A stretch of 64,000 nt of DNA, taken from positions 1-64,000 of the forward strand of contig DASRKX010000050.1 of assembly GCA_035648735.1 (NCBI GenBank), written 5' to 3'. Shown in pieces: positions 10,165-18,879 of the stretch; the first letter of the stretch is position 1; each line of letters begins with the position of its first letter. Origin of the DNA: REEB95 sp035648735 (GTDB lineage: Bacteria > Pseudomonadota > Alphaproteobacteria > ATCC43930 > CGMCC-115725). Under the pieces are notes generated by a model, which did no database searches, was not told where the DNA came from, and saw only the letters and a list, made by a program, of their open reading frames with translations. The translations under genes and the position numbers were made by a program.

Positions 10165-11039
10165 GTGAGTTCGTGCTTGTTGTGGTGGAGATGGACAAGG
10201 CGCGAGCCCGGCATTGCGGCGAAGCGGCGCATGATTGCAAAATCGGTTTCGCCCTGGAATTTGACGGTGCAGACGAAGCGGCGCACATGCCCGGCCCAAC
10301 GCTCGACCAACGACAACAGGCGCGCCGGATAGCATACCACGTCGGAGAACAGCCAATCGACCGGCCCGATATCGCCGGGCCCGAGCGCGAAGGCGCTTTG
10401 CGCGCGGTATTCGATATTCGGCAGAGCTTTGACATTCGGCGCCAGAGGCGCCTTGTCGACGCTGATCACGCGCGCGCCGGTTTGCGCCAGCGCCCAGCTC
10501 CAGCCGCCCGGGCTCGAGCCGAGATCGAGGCAGGTCTCGCCCGGTTTGGGACGCTGGCCGGTCAGGGTGAACGCCTCCCATAATTTCAGATAGGCGCGGC
10601 TCGGCGGCGCCGTCTTGTCCTCGACGAAGCGCGCTTCGCCGTTGGGAAACGGGCTGGAACAGCGTGGCGACGCCAGCAACGTCGACGCATCCAGCAATGT
10701 CCACGAGCCCAGCGGTGCGACGGATGGCGGATCGCCAAATTTCAGCGGCTTGGCCGATACCTTGGGCAGCTTTTCCGCGATCAGCGCGGCGCGCCGGGCA
10801 TGGGCGGTGGGATAGAGCGCCCAATTGCGCTGGAGGGCGCGCAGTTGCCGGGCGGCATGGTTGATCGAATCAATTTCAAGGCGTTGCGGGTCGTGCCAGA
10901 TATTCTGCGCCCAGGCGACCGACCGCACATCGCCGTCGGCAATCACCAGCCGGCCATGGGTCCGGCGCACCGCGGGCCCAAGCTCGGCCTGGAGCTCGGC
11001 GGTGAAGCCCTCGGGCGCCAGATAACCCGTTTCAGGCAA
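10146..11039 (-). CDS. RlmM/FtsJ-like SAM-dependent methyltransferase
   Basis: A 297-residue protein whose C-terminal half is an FtsJ-type Rossmann methyltransferase: the SAM-binding motif I is CLDLGSSPGGWSWAL, followed by GARVISVDKAPL, the catalytic aspartate region VDWLFSDVVCYP and the lysine in FVCTVKFQGETDF; together they fit the K-D-K-E tetrad of 2'-O-ribose methyltransferases. The N-terminal 130 residues resemble the THUMP-like part of RlmM, which modifies C2498 of 23S rRNA in E. coli, but are shorter. It could be an RlmM paralogue with another RNA target. Start ATG 11039 overlaps the end of the upstream hydrolase frame by eight bases, and its own end overlaps the YheT-like gene. Confidence 0.75.
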   Translation of the reverse strand: MPETGYLAPEGFTAELQAELGPAVRRTHGRLVIADGDVRSVAWAQNIWHDPQRLEIDSINHAARQLRALQRNWALYPTAHARRAALIAEKLPKVSAKPLKFGDPPSVAPLGSWTLLDASTLLASPRCSSPFPNGEARFVEDKTAPPSRAYLKLWEAFTLTGQRPKPGETCLDLGSSPGGWSWALAQTGARVISVDKAPLAPNVKALPNIEYRAQSAFALGPGDIGPVDWLFSDVVCYPARLLSLVERWAGHVRRFVCTVKFQGETDFAIMRRFAAMPGSRLVHLHHNKHELTWLKLG

Positions 11040-11875
11040 GCAGGAACTCGCGCACCGCGGCGATCTGCTTCGGCGTGGTGAGCGACGGCGCGTGGCCGAT
11101 GCCCGGATATTCGATCAGCCTGGCGCGCGGCCCGCGCTCGGTCATGGCGCGGGCGTCCTTGGCGCGCAGGATGTCGCTGTCGGCGCCGCGCAGCACCAGC
11201 GTCGGGCAATCGACGGCGTCGTATTGCGCCCAGAGATCGATGTCGCGCAGCCGGCCCTGCTGGAACGGCACGCCGATCGCCGGATCGTAATTCAAGCCCA
11301 GCGTGCCGTCGGGTTTTCGCCGCATGCTGTGCTCCGCCATCGCGCGCCATACGGAATCGCTCAGATCGCCGAAGCCGGCGAAGACGTAGCGCAGCGCCGC
11401 CTCGAGCTCGTCGAGATCGCGGAAGCTCGGATCGCGGCCGACATATTTGCGGATGCGCTTCAGGCCTTTCTTGGCGATCAGCGGGCCGATGTCGTTCATC
11501 ACCAGGCGACGTATCCGGTGGCCCTTCTCGGCCGCCATCAGCATGCCGAGATTGCCGCCCATCGAGGTGCCGACCAGGTCGATTTTATCCACAGGAAGAG
11601 CCGAGAGCAGCACTCGTATATCTGAAAGATATACAGAAAAGGCATAATCCATCGGGTCGCTCAGCCAGTCGCTCTTTCCCCGCCCCGGCATGTCCGGACA
11701 GATCACGCGGAAATCGGCGCTTATGACCTCGGCCAGGAGATCGAAATCGACTGTTGCGGGTTAACCCGTGCAGGCAGAGCACGACCGGCGAATCGGCGAG
11801 CGGTCCGGCCCAATCGCAATAGGCCAGGCGATGCAGCCCGTGCGGTCCGCTGCATTCGATGCTGCGCTCGCTCAT
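11032..11875 (-). pseudogene. Alpha/beta hydrolase interrupted by a frameshift
   Basis: Two frames together make one family-typical alpha/beta hydrolase of about 280 residues. The first, from ATG 11875 (or 11881), encodes MSERSIECSGPHGLHRLAYC through the oxyanion block VVLCLHGLTRNSR. From about 11750 the homologous sequence continues in another frame as DFDLLAEVISADFRVICPDM, then the nucleophile elbow LVGTSMGGNLGML, the acid region LVLRGADSDILRAKDA and histidine IGHAPSL, stopping at 11032. Loss of two bases (one CG of a CGCG run in the NSRDFD codons) explains the shift. The rest of the gene has no other lesion, so the event is recent or a base-calling error. It would begin the operon with the methyltransferase and YheT-like genes. 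Confidence 0.75.
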
Positions 11876-11983
11876 TCCCATGGGCGGCAGATTGCGCCGC
11901 CGCACCACCCGTGGGCAACCGCGCGCCATGGACGCCCCTGTATTCATGGGGTAAGAACCGCGCCCGGGGAGAGGAAACTAATA

Positions 11984-13138
11984 ATGGCCAACCAAGGTCC
12001 GCTATCGGGCGTCACCGTGATCGATCTCTCCCGCATCCTGGCGGGCCCGTACTGCACCCTGCTGATGGCCGAGATGGGCGCGCGAATCATCAAGGTCGAG
12101 GTGCCGGGCAAGGGCGACGATGCGCGGGAATACGGCCCCTTCGTGGGCGGCAAATCGACGTATTTCTCCTCGATCAATCGCGGCAAGCAGTCGATCGCGC
12201 TCGACCTGAAGAAGCCCGGCGACAAGGCGATTTTCGAGAAGCTGCTCGCCAAGGGCGACGTCCTGGTCGAGAACTATCGCCCCGGCACCATGGAAAAGCT
12301 GGGCTATGGCTGGGACAAGCTGCATGCGCGCTATCCGCGCCTGATCTACGCCGCCGCCTCGGGTTTCGGGCATAGCGGCCCGTGGAGCAAGCGCCCGGCC
12401 TACGACATGGTGGTCCAGGGCATGGGCGGCATCATGTCGATCACCGGCTATCCCGGTCAGCCGCCGGCCCGCGTCGGCATGTCGATCGGCGACATCGGCG
12501 CCGGCCTCTATGCCGCGGTCGCGGTCAACGCCGCGCTGCTCCATCGCGAGAAGACCGGCGAAGCGCTGAAAGTCGACGTCAGCATGTTCGACAGCCAGCT
12601 CGCGCTGCTGGAGAACGCCGTCATGCGCTACACGGTGACCGGCGAGGTTCCCGGACCGCTGGGTGCGAGGCATCCCACCATCACGCCCTTCGAGGGCTTC
12701 GCCACGTCGGATGGCTACGTCATCATCGCCGCGGGCAATGACGGGCTGTTCCAGCAGCTCTGCGCCGCGCTCGGCCGGCCGGCAATGGCGGCGAACGCCG
12801 ATTACCGCACCAATGAATTGCGCCTGAAGCACCAGCCGCGCCTCAAGACGGAGATCGAGGCCGTGCTCAAGACCAAGCCCTCGGCGCATTGGCTTGCCTT
12901 GTTCGAGAAGGCTGGTATCCCGGGGGGGCCGATCAACAATTTGGCGCAGGCGCTCGCCCATCCGCAGACGGCGGCGCGCAACATGCTCGTCACGGTAGAG
13001 GACCCGAAATCGGGCACGCTTAAGCTCGCCGGCAACCCGATCAAATTCTCCGGCATCGCCGACCCGAAAACGCGACCGTCGGCGCCGGAGCTGGACGCCG
13101 ACCGCGCGGCGATTCTCAAGGAACTGGAGCTGGGCTGA
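11984..13138 (+). CDS. CaiB/BaiF family type III CoA-transferase
   Basis: Transfers CoA between an acyl-CoA donor and a carboxylic acid; such enzymes serve carnitine, oxalate, formyl, mesaconyl or alpha-methylacyl-CoA metabolism. The 384-residue protein has the family N-terminus GVTVIDLSRILAGPYCTLLM, the CoA-binding KVEVPGKGDDAREYGPF and LDLKKPGDK segments, VLVENYRPGTMEKLGYGWD, and the catalytic aspartate in SITGYPGQPPARVGMSIGDI. ATG 11984 is supported by GGGGAGAGG at 11967-11975; the frame extends further upstream, but that sequence overlaps the opposite-strand hydrolase and lacks family features. Substrate is not determined by the sequence; it is followed at short distance by cytochrome b561 and aldehyde dehydrogenase genes. 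Confidence 0.85.
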   Translation: MANQGPLSGVTVIDLSRILAGPYCTLLMAEMGARIIKVEVPGKGDDAREYGPFVGGKSTYFSSINRGKQSIALDLKKPGDKAIFEKLLAKGDVLVENYRPGTMEKLGYGWDKLHARYPRLIYAAASGFGHSGPWSKRPAYDMVVQGMGGIMSITGYPGQPPARVGMSIGDIGAGLYAAVAVNAALLHREKTGEALKVDVSMFDSQLALLENAVMRYTVTGEVPGPLGARHPTITPFEGFATSDGYVIIAAGNDGLFQQLCAALGRPAMAANADYRTNELRLKHQPRLKTEIEAVLKTKPSAHWLALFEKAGIPGGPINNLAQALAHPQTAARNMLVTVEDPKSGTLKLAGNPIKFSGIADPKTRPSAPELDADRAAILKELELG

Positions 13139-13159
13139 AATGGTTCTGATCGTGACGCC

Positions 13160-13735
13160 ATGACGCCGCCCCCCGCGCTCGACCAGCCGCAGACGCGCCA
13201 ATACGGCGCGACGGCGAAATCTTTCCACTGGCTGGTGGTGATCCTGGTCGCCATCCAGTTCGCGCTGGGCTGGCTCATGCCCGACATCAAGCGCGGCATG
13301 CAGCCCGAAGTCCTGATGAGCCTGCATCTCTCCTTCGGCTTCGTCATCCTGCTGGCGATGCTGCTGCGCGGGGCGTGGCGGCTCCGCACCGGCGTCCCGC
13401 CGCCGGAACCCGGCCTGCCGCGCTGGCAGGTCTTCGCCGCCGACGCCCTGCACCTGCTGCTCTACGGCCTGATCTTTCTGATGATCTTCACCGGCTGGAG
13501 CTTTGCCTCGATGCGCGGCTGGACCATCCTGGTTTTCGGCATCCTGCCGGTGCCGCCGATCTTCGCCCAGGGCTCGGCGCTCGGAAACACCATCGGGCAG
13601 CTCCACGCCACGCTGAGCTGGTTCGTCCTGGGCGCCATCGGCCTCCATGCCCTCGCCGGCCTCGCGCATTGGCTCTTTTGGCGCGACCGCGTGATGCAGC
13701 GGATGTGGCCGCGCTTCAAGTCCGGCGCGCTTTGA
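13160..13735 (+). CDS. Cytochrome b561 family membrane protein
   Basis: A 191-residue integral membrane di-haem protein with four transmembrane helices. Candidate haem-ligating histidines lie in SFHWLVVILV (helix 1), MSLHLSFGFVILL (helix 2), DALHLLLYGLIF (helix 3) and QLHATLSWFVLGAIGLHALA (helix 4). Bacterial b561 proteins of this size oxidise ubiquinol and pass electrons to, for example, superoxide at the periplasmic side; the natural partner here is unknown. ATG 13160 begins MTPPPALDQPQTRQYG, and the gene follows the CoA-transferase stop by 21 bases, so the two may share a transcript. Confidence 0.85.
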   Translation: MTPPPALDQPQTRQYGATAKSFHWLVVILVAIQFALGWLMPDIKRGMQPEVLMSLHLSFGFVILLAMLLRGAWRLRTGVPPPEPGLPRWQVFAADALHLLLYGLIFLMIFTGWSFASMRGWTILVFGILPVPPIFAQGSALGNTIGQLHATLSWFVLGAIGLHALAGLAHWLFWRDRVMQRMWPRFKSGAL

Positions 13736-13786
13736 GAATAGCGCCGGACTGCCCTAAGATCGGCGGCCCATAGGGAGACCGCCGCA

Positions 13787-15286
13787 ATGCTGCAGAACCG
13801 CCTGTCGCCGGTGCTCGATCCGCGCGCGTTGGCGCGCGATATGTCGAACAAGCTGCTGATCGACGGCGCCATGGTGCCGGCGGCATCGCGCAAGACCTTC
13901 AAGGTAGTCAGCCCGGCGACGCAGGAGATTGTCGGCGAAGCGGCCGATGGCGCCGCGGCGGACGTCGATGTCGCGGTCAAGGCGGCGGCCAAGGCGCAGA
14001 AGGGCTGGGCCAAGCTGGCGCCGCGCGAGCGCGGACGGTTGGTTCAGGAATGCGGCCGGCTGCTCAACGAGCATGTCGAGGAACTGGCGCGGCTGATTAC
14101 GCTCGAAACCGGCAAGGCGATCCGTACCGAAAGCCGCGTCGAGGCCGGCGTCTTTGCCGATGTGCTGGTCTTTTACGGCGGGCTCGGCTCCGAACTGAAA
14201 GGCGAGAGCGTGCCGTTCAAGCCGGGCATGCTGACCATCACGCAGCGCGAACCCATCGGCGTGGTGGGCGCGATTATTCCCTGGAATGTCCCTCTCCTCC
14301 TGATGGCGCTCAAGATCGCGCCCGCCATGGTCGCCGGCAACACGGTGGTGGTGAAATCGGCCGAGGAAGCGCCGCTCACCGTGCTGCGCGCCTGCCAGAT
14401 CATGAACCAGGTGCTGCCGGCCGGCGTGCTGAACATTCTTTCGGGCGACGGGCCGCAATGCGGCGCGCCGCTGGTGGCGCATAAGGGCGTCGGCAAGGTC
14501 ACCTTCACCGGCTCGGTCGAGACCGGCAAGCTGGTCTATGCCGCGGCGTCGCAGAAACTGATTCCCGTGACGCTCGAGCTCGGCGGCAAGAGCCCGATGA
14601 TCGTCATGGCCGACGCCGATATGGAAAAAGCGGTCGACGGCGCCGTCATCGGCATGCGCTTCACCCGCCAGGGGCAAAGCTGCACCGCCGCGTCGCGCAT
14701 CTTCGTCCAGGAATCCATCCACGATGAATTCGTCAAGCGGCTCAAGGCCAAGGTCGACGCGATGAAGATGGGCGACCCCTTGGACGAGAAGACCGACATC
14801 GGCACGATTATCTCCAAGCAGCAATTCGACAAGGTGCAGGCCTACATCACGCTCGGCGAGAAAAGTCCGGGCGCCACCGCGCTCAAATGCTCGGCCATGC
14901 CGGCGGACAAGAATCTGGCGCAGGGCTATTTCGTCCAGCCGGTGATCTTCACCGGCATTGCCAACGACAACCGCCTCGCGCGCGAGGAGATTTTCGGCCC
15001 GGTCACCTGCATCATCAAATTCAAGGAATACGAGGACGCCATCCGCCAGGCCAACGACACGGAATACGGCCTCGCCGCCACCATCTGGACCAAGGACCTC
15101 AAGACCGCGCTCGATGCGACCCAGCGGCTCGAGGCCGGGCTGGTACAGGTCAACCAGAATTTGGTCGTCCAGGCCAACATGTCCTATGGCGGTGTCAAAA
15201 GCTCGGGCCTCGGCAAGGAGGCTTCGCTCGAATCCATGCAAGAGCATTTCACCCTGAAGAAGACGATCATTATCAATTTGAGCTAG
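13787..15286 (+). CDS. NAD(P)-dependent aldehyde dehydrogenase
   Basis: Oxidises an aldehyde to the acid. The 499-residue protein is a complete ALDH: cofactor pocket GAIIPWNVPLLL and VVKSAEEAPL, the Rossmann turn FTGSVETGKLVY, catalytic glutamate in LELGGKSPMIV, nucleophilic cysteine in RQGQSCTAASRIF, and the C-terminal EEIFGPVTCIIKF and GVKSSGLGKEASLE blocks. Start ATG 13787 is preceded by GGGAG at 13773-13777; an internal ATG at 13841 (MSNKLLIDG) would give the conventional family N-terminus and is a real alternative. Substrate is unresolved. It lies in a row of plus-strand genes after cytochrome b561 and before the penicillin acylase-like gene. Confidence 0.9.
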   Translation: MLQNRLSPVLDPRALARDMSNKLLIDGAMVPAASRKTFKVVSPATQEIVGEAADGAAADVDVAVKAAAKAQKGWAKLAPRERGRLVQECGRLLNEHVEELARLITLETGKAIRTESRVEAGVFADVLVFYGGLGSELKGESVPFKPGMLTITQREPIGVVGAIIPWNVPLLLMALKIAPAMVAGNTVVVKSAEEAPLTVLRACQIMNQVLPAGVLNILSGDGPQCGAPLVAHKGVGKVTFTGSVETGKLVYAAASQKLIPVTLELGGKSPMIVMADADMEKAVDGAVIGMRFTRQGQSCTAASRIFVQESIHDEFVKRLKAKVDAMKMGDPLDEKTDIGTIISKQQFDKVQAYITLGEKSPGATALKCSAMPADKNLAQGYFVQPVIFTGIANDNRLAREEIFGPVTCIIKFKEYEDAIRQANDTEYGLAATIWTKDLKTALDATQRLEAGLVQVNQNLVVQANMSYGGVKSSGLGKEASLESMQEHFTLKKTIIINLS

Positions 15287-15322
15287 CCGATCTGCCCCGC
15301 CGATCTGCTAAGAGAGCGGCGC

Positions 15323-17653
15323 ATGCGCTTCGCTCTCAAGCTTGCTGCCGGTTTCGTCGTCATTGTCCTGCTCGCCGCCGGCGCGGGTTACGCCTGGCTG
15401 CTGACCTCGCTGCCCGCGACCACCGGCAATCTCGCCCTGCCCGGCCTCGAGGCGCCGGTCACGGTGACGCGCGATGCCCAGGGCCTCGTCACCATCGACG
15501 CGCAGAACGATCGCGACGCCGCCTTTGCGCTGGGATTTGCCCACGCCCAGGATCGCCTTTTCCAGATGGATCTGATGCGCCGCTACGGCGCCGGCCGGCT
15601 CGCCGAGTGGTTCGGCGCGCCGGCGCTGCCGCTCGACCGCTTCGCCCGCACGCTCGGCCTATATCGCGCGGCGCAGGCGCAGCTCGCGCACCAATCGCCC
15701 GAATTGCAGGCGGTGCTGCGCGCCTATGCCGCCGGCGTCAACGCCTGGATATCCTCGCATTCGGGCGCGCTGCCGCCGGAATATTATTTGCTCCATGTGG
15801 CGCTGGAGCCCTGGGTTCCCGCCGACACGCTGGTCTGGGGCAAGATCATGGATCTCCAACTCACCGCCAATTTTCGCGGCGAGCTGTTGCGCGCGCGCCT
15901 GCTGGAGCGGCTCACGCCGGACGAGCTCGGCATTCTCTATCCGCCCTATCCGGACGAGGCGCCCGTGGCGCCGAACACCCGCGCGCTGCTTAACGGCCTG
16001 CCGTTCGATCGCTGGGCGGCGGCGCTGCCCGGCGGCGCGAGCGAGCCGGAACGCGCCTCGAATAATTGGGTGGTCGGGTCGGCGCGCTCGACGAGCGGCA
16101 AGCCCCTCCTCGCCAACGACACGCATCTCGGCCTGGCGACCCCGGGCATCTGGTATCTGGCGCGACTCAGGACGCCGCTGCACGACGTCGCCGGCGTTAC
16201 CGCGCCGGGCACGCCGTTCATCGTCATCGGCCACAACCGGCGCATCGCCTGGGGCTTCACCACCACGGCGAGCGACGTCGAGGATCTTTTCATCGAGAGA
16301 CCCGATCCGGCCGACCCGTCGCGCTATCTGGCGCCCGGCGGATCGCTGCCTTTCGTCACCAGGGACGAGATCATCGCCGTCAAGGGGGCCGCACCGGTGA
16401 CGCTCACCGTGCGCGCGACGCGGCACGGGCCGGTGCTCTCCGATCTCGCCGGCTACGACGGGCCGCAGGGCGAGATGCTGGCCTTGCAGACGACCTGGCT
16501 CGACGACGACGACCGCACGCCCGAGGCGATCTGGCGGCTGACCGCGGCCGGCAGCTGGACGGAATTCCGCGACGCGCTGAAGGACATGGCGGCGCCGCAG
16601 CAGAACATCGTCTATGCCGATGCCGACGGGCATATCGGCTTCATCGCGCCGGCGCGCGTGCCGGTGCGCAAGCACGGCGACGGCTGGCTGCCGGCGCCGG
16701 GTTGGAGCGGCGACGACGATTGGATCGGCTTCGTGCCGTATGACGCGTTGCCGCAGGCGCTCGACCCGCCGGCCGGCCGCATCGCCACCGCCAACAACCG
16801 AATCGTCGCGCGCGATCCGCAGTATTTCCTCGGTCGCGACTGGGATCTGCCGAACCGCGTGACGCGTATCCTGCAGCTTCTCGACCAAACGCCGAAGCAA
16901 TCGCCCGCCGGCATGGCGGCGATGCAGGGCGACGTCGTCTCGCTCATGGCGCGCGATTTGCTGCCGCTGATCGACAAGAATCTGCCGACCCTGCCGCGCG
17001 ACGCAGCGGCGCTCGGCAAGCTCGCCGCCTGGGACGGCGCGATGGATCGAGACAGGCCGGAGCCGCTGATCTTCGTCGCGTGGCTGCGCGAGATCAACCG
17101 GTCGCTCTTCGCGGAAAAGCTCGGGCCGTTCTTCGCCGATTACTGGAGCCTGCGGCCCGACGTGGTGCGCATGATCGTCACCACGCATCCCGAATGGTGC
17201 GGCACCGCCGGCTGCGCCGACCTCCTGGCGCAGTCGCTCGACCGGGCGCTGGTCGATCTCGGCCGCCGCTACGGCGACGACATGAATGCCTGGCGCTGGG
17301 GCGACGCTCATCCGGCGGTCTTCGCGCATCCGATCTGGTCGAAGCTGCCGCTGCTCGGGCGCTGGCTGACGCCTGAGATTCCCGCCGCCGGCAGCATCGA
17401 CACGATCGACGCCGGCGCCTTCTTCGTCCGCGACGCGGAGACGCCGTTCACCGACCGGCACGGCCCGGTGATGCGCATGGTCGTCGATCTGGCCGATCCG
17501 GCGGCGGCGCGGTTCATGGTGGTGCCCGGCCAGTCGGGCAATCCGCTGTCGCCGCATTGGGCCGATCTGCTGACCCCTTGGCGCGACGTCGATTACCGGC
17601 GTTTCACCGACGATGCCGGCGGCGGCGTGCTGACGCTCAGCCCTCGACGATGA
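15323..17653 (+). CDS. Penicillin acylase family N-terminal nucleophile hydrolase
   Basis: A 776-residue Ntn-hydrolase precursor that should self-cleave into alpha and beta chains. An N-terminal hydrophobic segment (residues 5-28) directs export or anchoring. The autocatalytic serine is Ser246 in ERASNNWVVGSARS, preceded by an alpha chain with LGFAHAQDRLFQMDLMRRY; the beta chain carries NDTHLGLATPGIWYL, GTPFIVIGHNRRIAWGFTTT and the asparagine region NRIVARD typical of the family. Known members cleave penicillin G, cephalosporin side chains or N-acyl-homoserine lactones, so both antibiotic and signal degradation are possible. ATG 15323 fits the signal sequence. The end overlaps the convergent DUF1330 gene by 17 bases. 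Confidence 0.88.
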   Translation: MRFALKLAAGFVVIVLLAAGAGYAWLLTSLPATTGNLALPGLEAPVTVTRDAQGLVTIDAQNDRDAAFALGFAHAQDRLFQMDLMRRYGAGRLAEWFGAPALPLDRFARTLGLYRAAQAQLAHQSPELQAVLRAYAAGVNAWISSHSGALPPEYYLLHVALEPWVPADTLVWGKIMDLQLTANFRGELLRARLLERLTPDELGILYPPYPDEAPVAPNTRALLNGLPFDRWAAALPGGASEPERASNNWVVGSARSTSGKPLLANDTHLGLATPGIWYLARLRTPLHDVAGVTAPGTPFIVIGHNRRIAWGFTTTASDVEDLFIERPDPADPSRYLAPGGSLPFVTRDEIIAVKGAAPVTLTVRATRHGPVLSDLAGYDGPQGEMLALQTTWLDDDDRTPEAIWRLTAAGSWTEFRDALKDMAAPQQNIVYADADGHIGFIAPARVPVRKHGDGWLPAPGWSGDDDWIGFVPYDALPQALDPPAGRIATANNRIVARDPQYFLGRDWDLPNRVTRILQLLDQTPKQSPAGMAAMQGDVVSLMARDLLPLIDKNLPTLPRDAAALGKLAAWDGAMDRDRPEPLIFVAWLREINRSLFAEKLGPFFADYWSLRPDVVRMIVTTHPEWCGTAGCADLLAQSLDRALVDLGRRYGDDMNAWRWGDAHPAVFAHPIWSKLPLLGRWLTPEIPAAGSIDTIDAGAFFVRDAETPFTDRHGPVMRMVVDLADPAAARFMVVPGQSGNPLSPHWADLLTPWRDVDYRRFTDDAGGGVLTLSPRR

Positions 17654-17918
17654 AGAGCCGGCCCTTCGACACTTTCTGCCGCGCCTTCGCCGCGTCCTGG
17701 TAGTCGGGCGAGCGGTAGAATTTCTCGGCCGCCTCCATCGTGTCGAATTGGAGAATGACGACGCGCTTAGGCGGCGCACCCTCGAGCGACACGGTCTTGC
17801 CGCCGCGCGCCAGGAACTTGCCGCCGTGACGCGAGATGGATTCTCCCGCCATCTTCTTATAGGACTCGTAACCGGCGGCATCGGTGACATCGATTTCGGC
17901 GACGAGAAAGGCGCCCAT
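17637..17918 (-). CDS. DUF1330 dimeric alpha/beta-barrel protein
   Basis: A 93-residue protein beginning MGAFLVAEIDVTDAAGYESY, with the family core FLARGGKTVSLEGAPPKRVV and the C-terminal block FDTMEAAEKFYRSPDYQ. DUF1330 proteins share the ferredoxin-like dimer fold of EthD and antibiotic monooxygenases; no reaction is established for them. ATG 17918 is the family start, although the frame is open further upstream. It stands alone, converging with the penicillin-acylase gene (17-base overlap) and divergent from bpt across 155 bases. Confidence 0.85.
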   Translation of the reverse strand: MGAFLVAEIDVTDAAGYESYKKMAGESISRHGGKFLARGGKTVSLEGAPPKRVVILQFDTMEAAEKFYRSPDYQDAAKARQKVSKGRLFIVEG

Positions 17919-18017
17919 GACTTTTTCTCCCCTGTTGAAGGCCGATCTTTTCCTGCCGCGCGAAAGAAAGCAATACGGGACGACTCGCGACAGGCAAAAG
18001 GAATCGACCGTCGCCGC

Positions 18018-18047
18018 TTGCGCGGGTTGTCGCTCGACGTACATAAT
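18018..18047 (+). promoter_or_regulatory. Candidate sigma-70 promoter for bpt
   Basis: TTGCGC at 18018-18023 and CATAAT at 18042-18047 are separated by 18 bases, and AGGAGGGG at 18056-18063 precedes the bpt ATG at 18074. The elements are recognisable but the -35 box is weak, and no start-site data are available. Confidence 0.3.
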
Positions 18048-18073
18048 CGGATCGCAGGAGGGGTTGCGGTCTA

Positions 18074-18832
18074 ATGCCCGAAGGTGCCGGCGGCCGCGAA
18101 AGGCGGCGTAACATCACAGGCGTTGTGGCGCCGCCGCAGCAGTTTTTTTCGACGGGTGCGTTGCCGTGCCCCTATGTCGAAGGCCGCACCGAGCGCAAGC
18201 TGGTGGTCGAGCTCTACGGCCACGGCTCCCGCGAGCTCTACAACGACCTGTCGCGCGCCGGCTTTCGTCGCAGCCACGGCCTCGCCTACCGGCCGGCCTG
18301 CGTCGGCTGCGGCGCCTGCGTGCCGGTGCGCATTCCGGTCGATGCGTTCACCGAGAGCCGCTCGCTGCGCCGCATCCGCGGCGGCAATCGCGACCTTGCC
18401 GCGCGGGCATCCACGCCGCGCGCCGATGTCGAGCAGTTCCGGCTGTTCCAGCGCTATCAGCGCTCGCGCCATGCCGACAGCGACATGGCGGCGATGAGCT
18501 TCGGGGATTACCGGGCGATGGTGGAGGATTCGCCGCTCGCCACAAGGCTGCTGACGCTGCGGGCGCCGAGCGGCGCGCTGCTCGGCGCCTGCCTGTCCGA
18601 CCTGCTCGATGACGGGCTGTCGGCGGTCTACAGCTTCTTCGACCCCGGCGAGGGCAAGCGGGGACTCGGCACGATGCTGATCCTGGCCCTGGTCGACGAG
18701 GCGCGGCGGCGCGGCTTGGCTCACGTCTATCTCGGATACTGGATCGGCGCGTCGCCCAAGATGGCTTACAAGGCGCGCTTCCGGCCGCTCGAGGCGCTGA
18801 ATGACGGCGCCTGGCAGCCGATCTTGACCTAA
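18074..18832 (+). CDS. bpt: Bpt-type aminoacyl-tRNA:protein transferase (leucyl/arginyl transferase)
   Basis: Adds a destabilising amino acid to protein N-termini for N-degron proteolysis. The 252-residue protein shows the N-terminal cysteine block LPCPYVEGRTERKLVVELYG, the paired-cysteine block RPACVGCGACVPVRIPVDAF and the GNAT-like C-terminal half with DPGEGKRGLGTMLILALVDE and VYLGYWIGASPKMAYKARF. Bacterial Bpt enzymes of this type transfer leucine to N-terminal Asp/Glu, although the fold is that of eukaryotic arginyltransferase. Start at ATG 18074 has a strong AGGAGGGG; a later start cannot be excluded. No clpS or aat lies in the window. Convergent with the fused oxidoreductase gene after 47 AT-rich bases. 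Confidence 0.9.
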   Translation: MPEGAGGRERRRNITGVVAPPQQFFSTGALPCPYVEGRTERKLVVELYGHGSRELYNDLSRAGFRRSHGLAYRPACVGCGACVPVRIPVDAFTESRSLRRIRGGNRDLAARASTPRADVEQFRLFQRYQRSRHADSDMAAMSFGDYRAMVEDSPLATRLLTLRAPSGALLGACLSDLLDDGLSAVYSFFDPGEGKRGLGTMLILALVDEARRRGLAHVYLGYWIGASPKMAYKARFRPLEALNDGAWQPILT

Positions 18833-18879
18833 GATATCACTGTTAAAGTAACGCTTACTAAGTTGATCTTATAGTTTTT

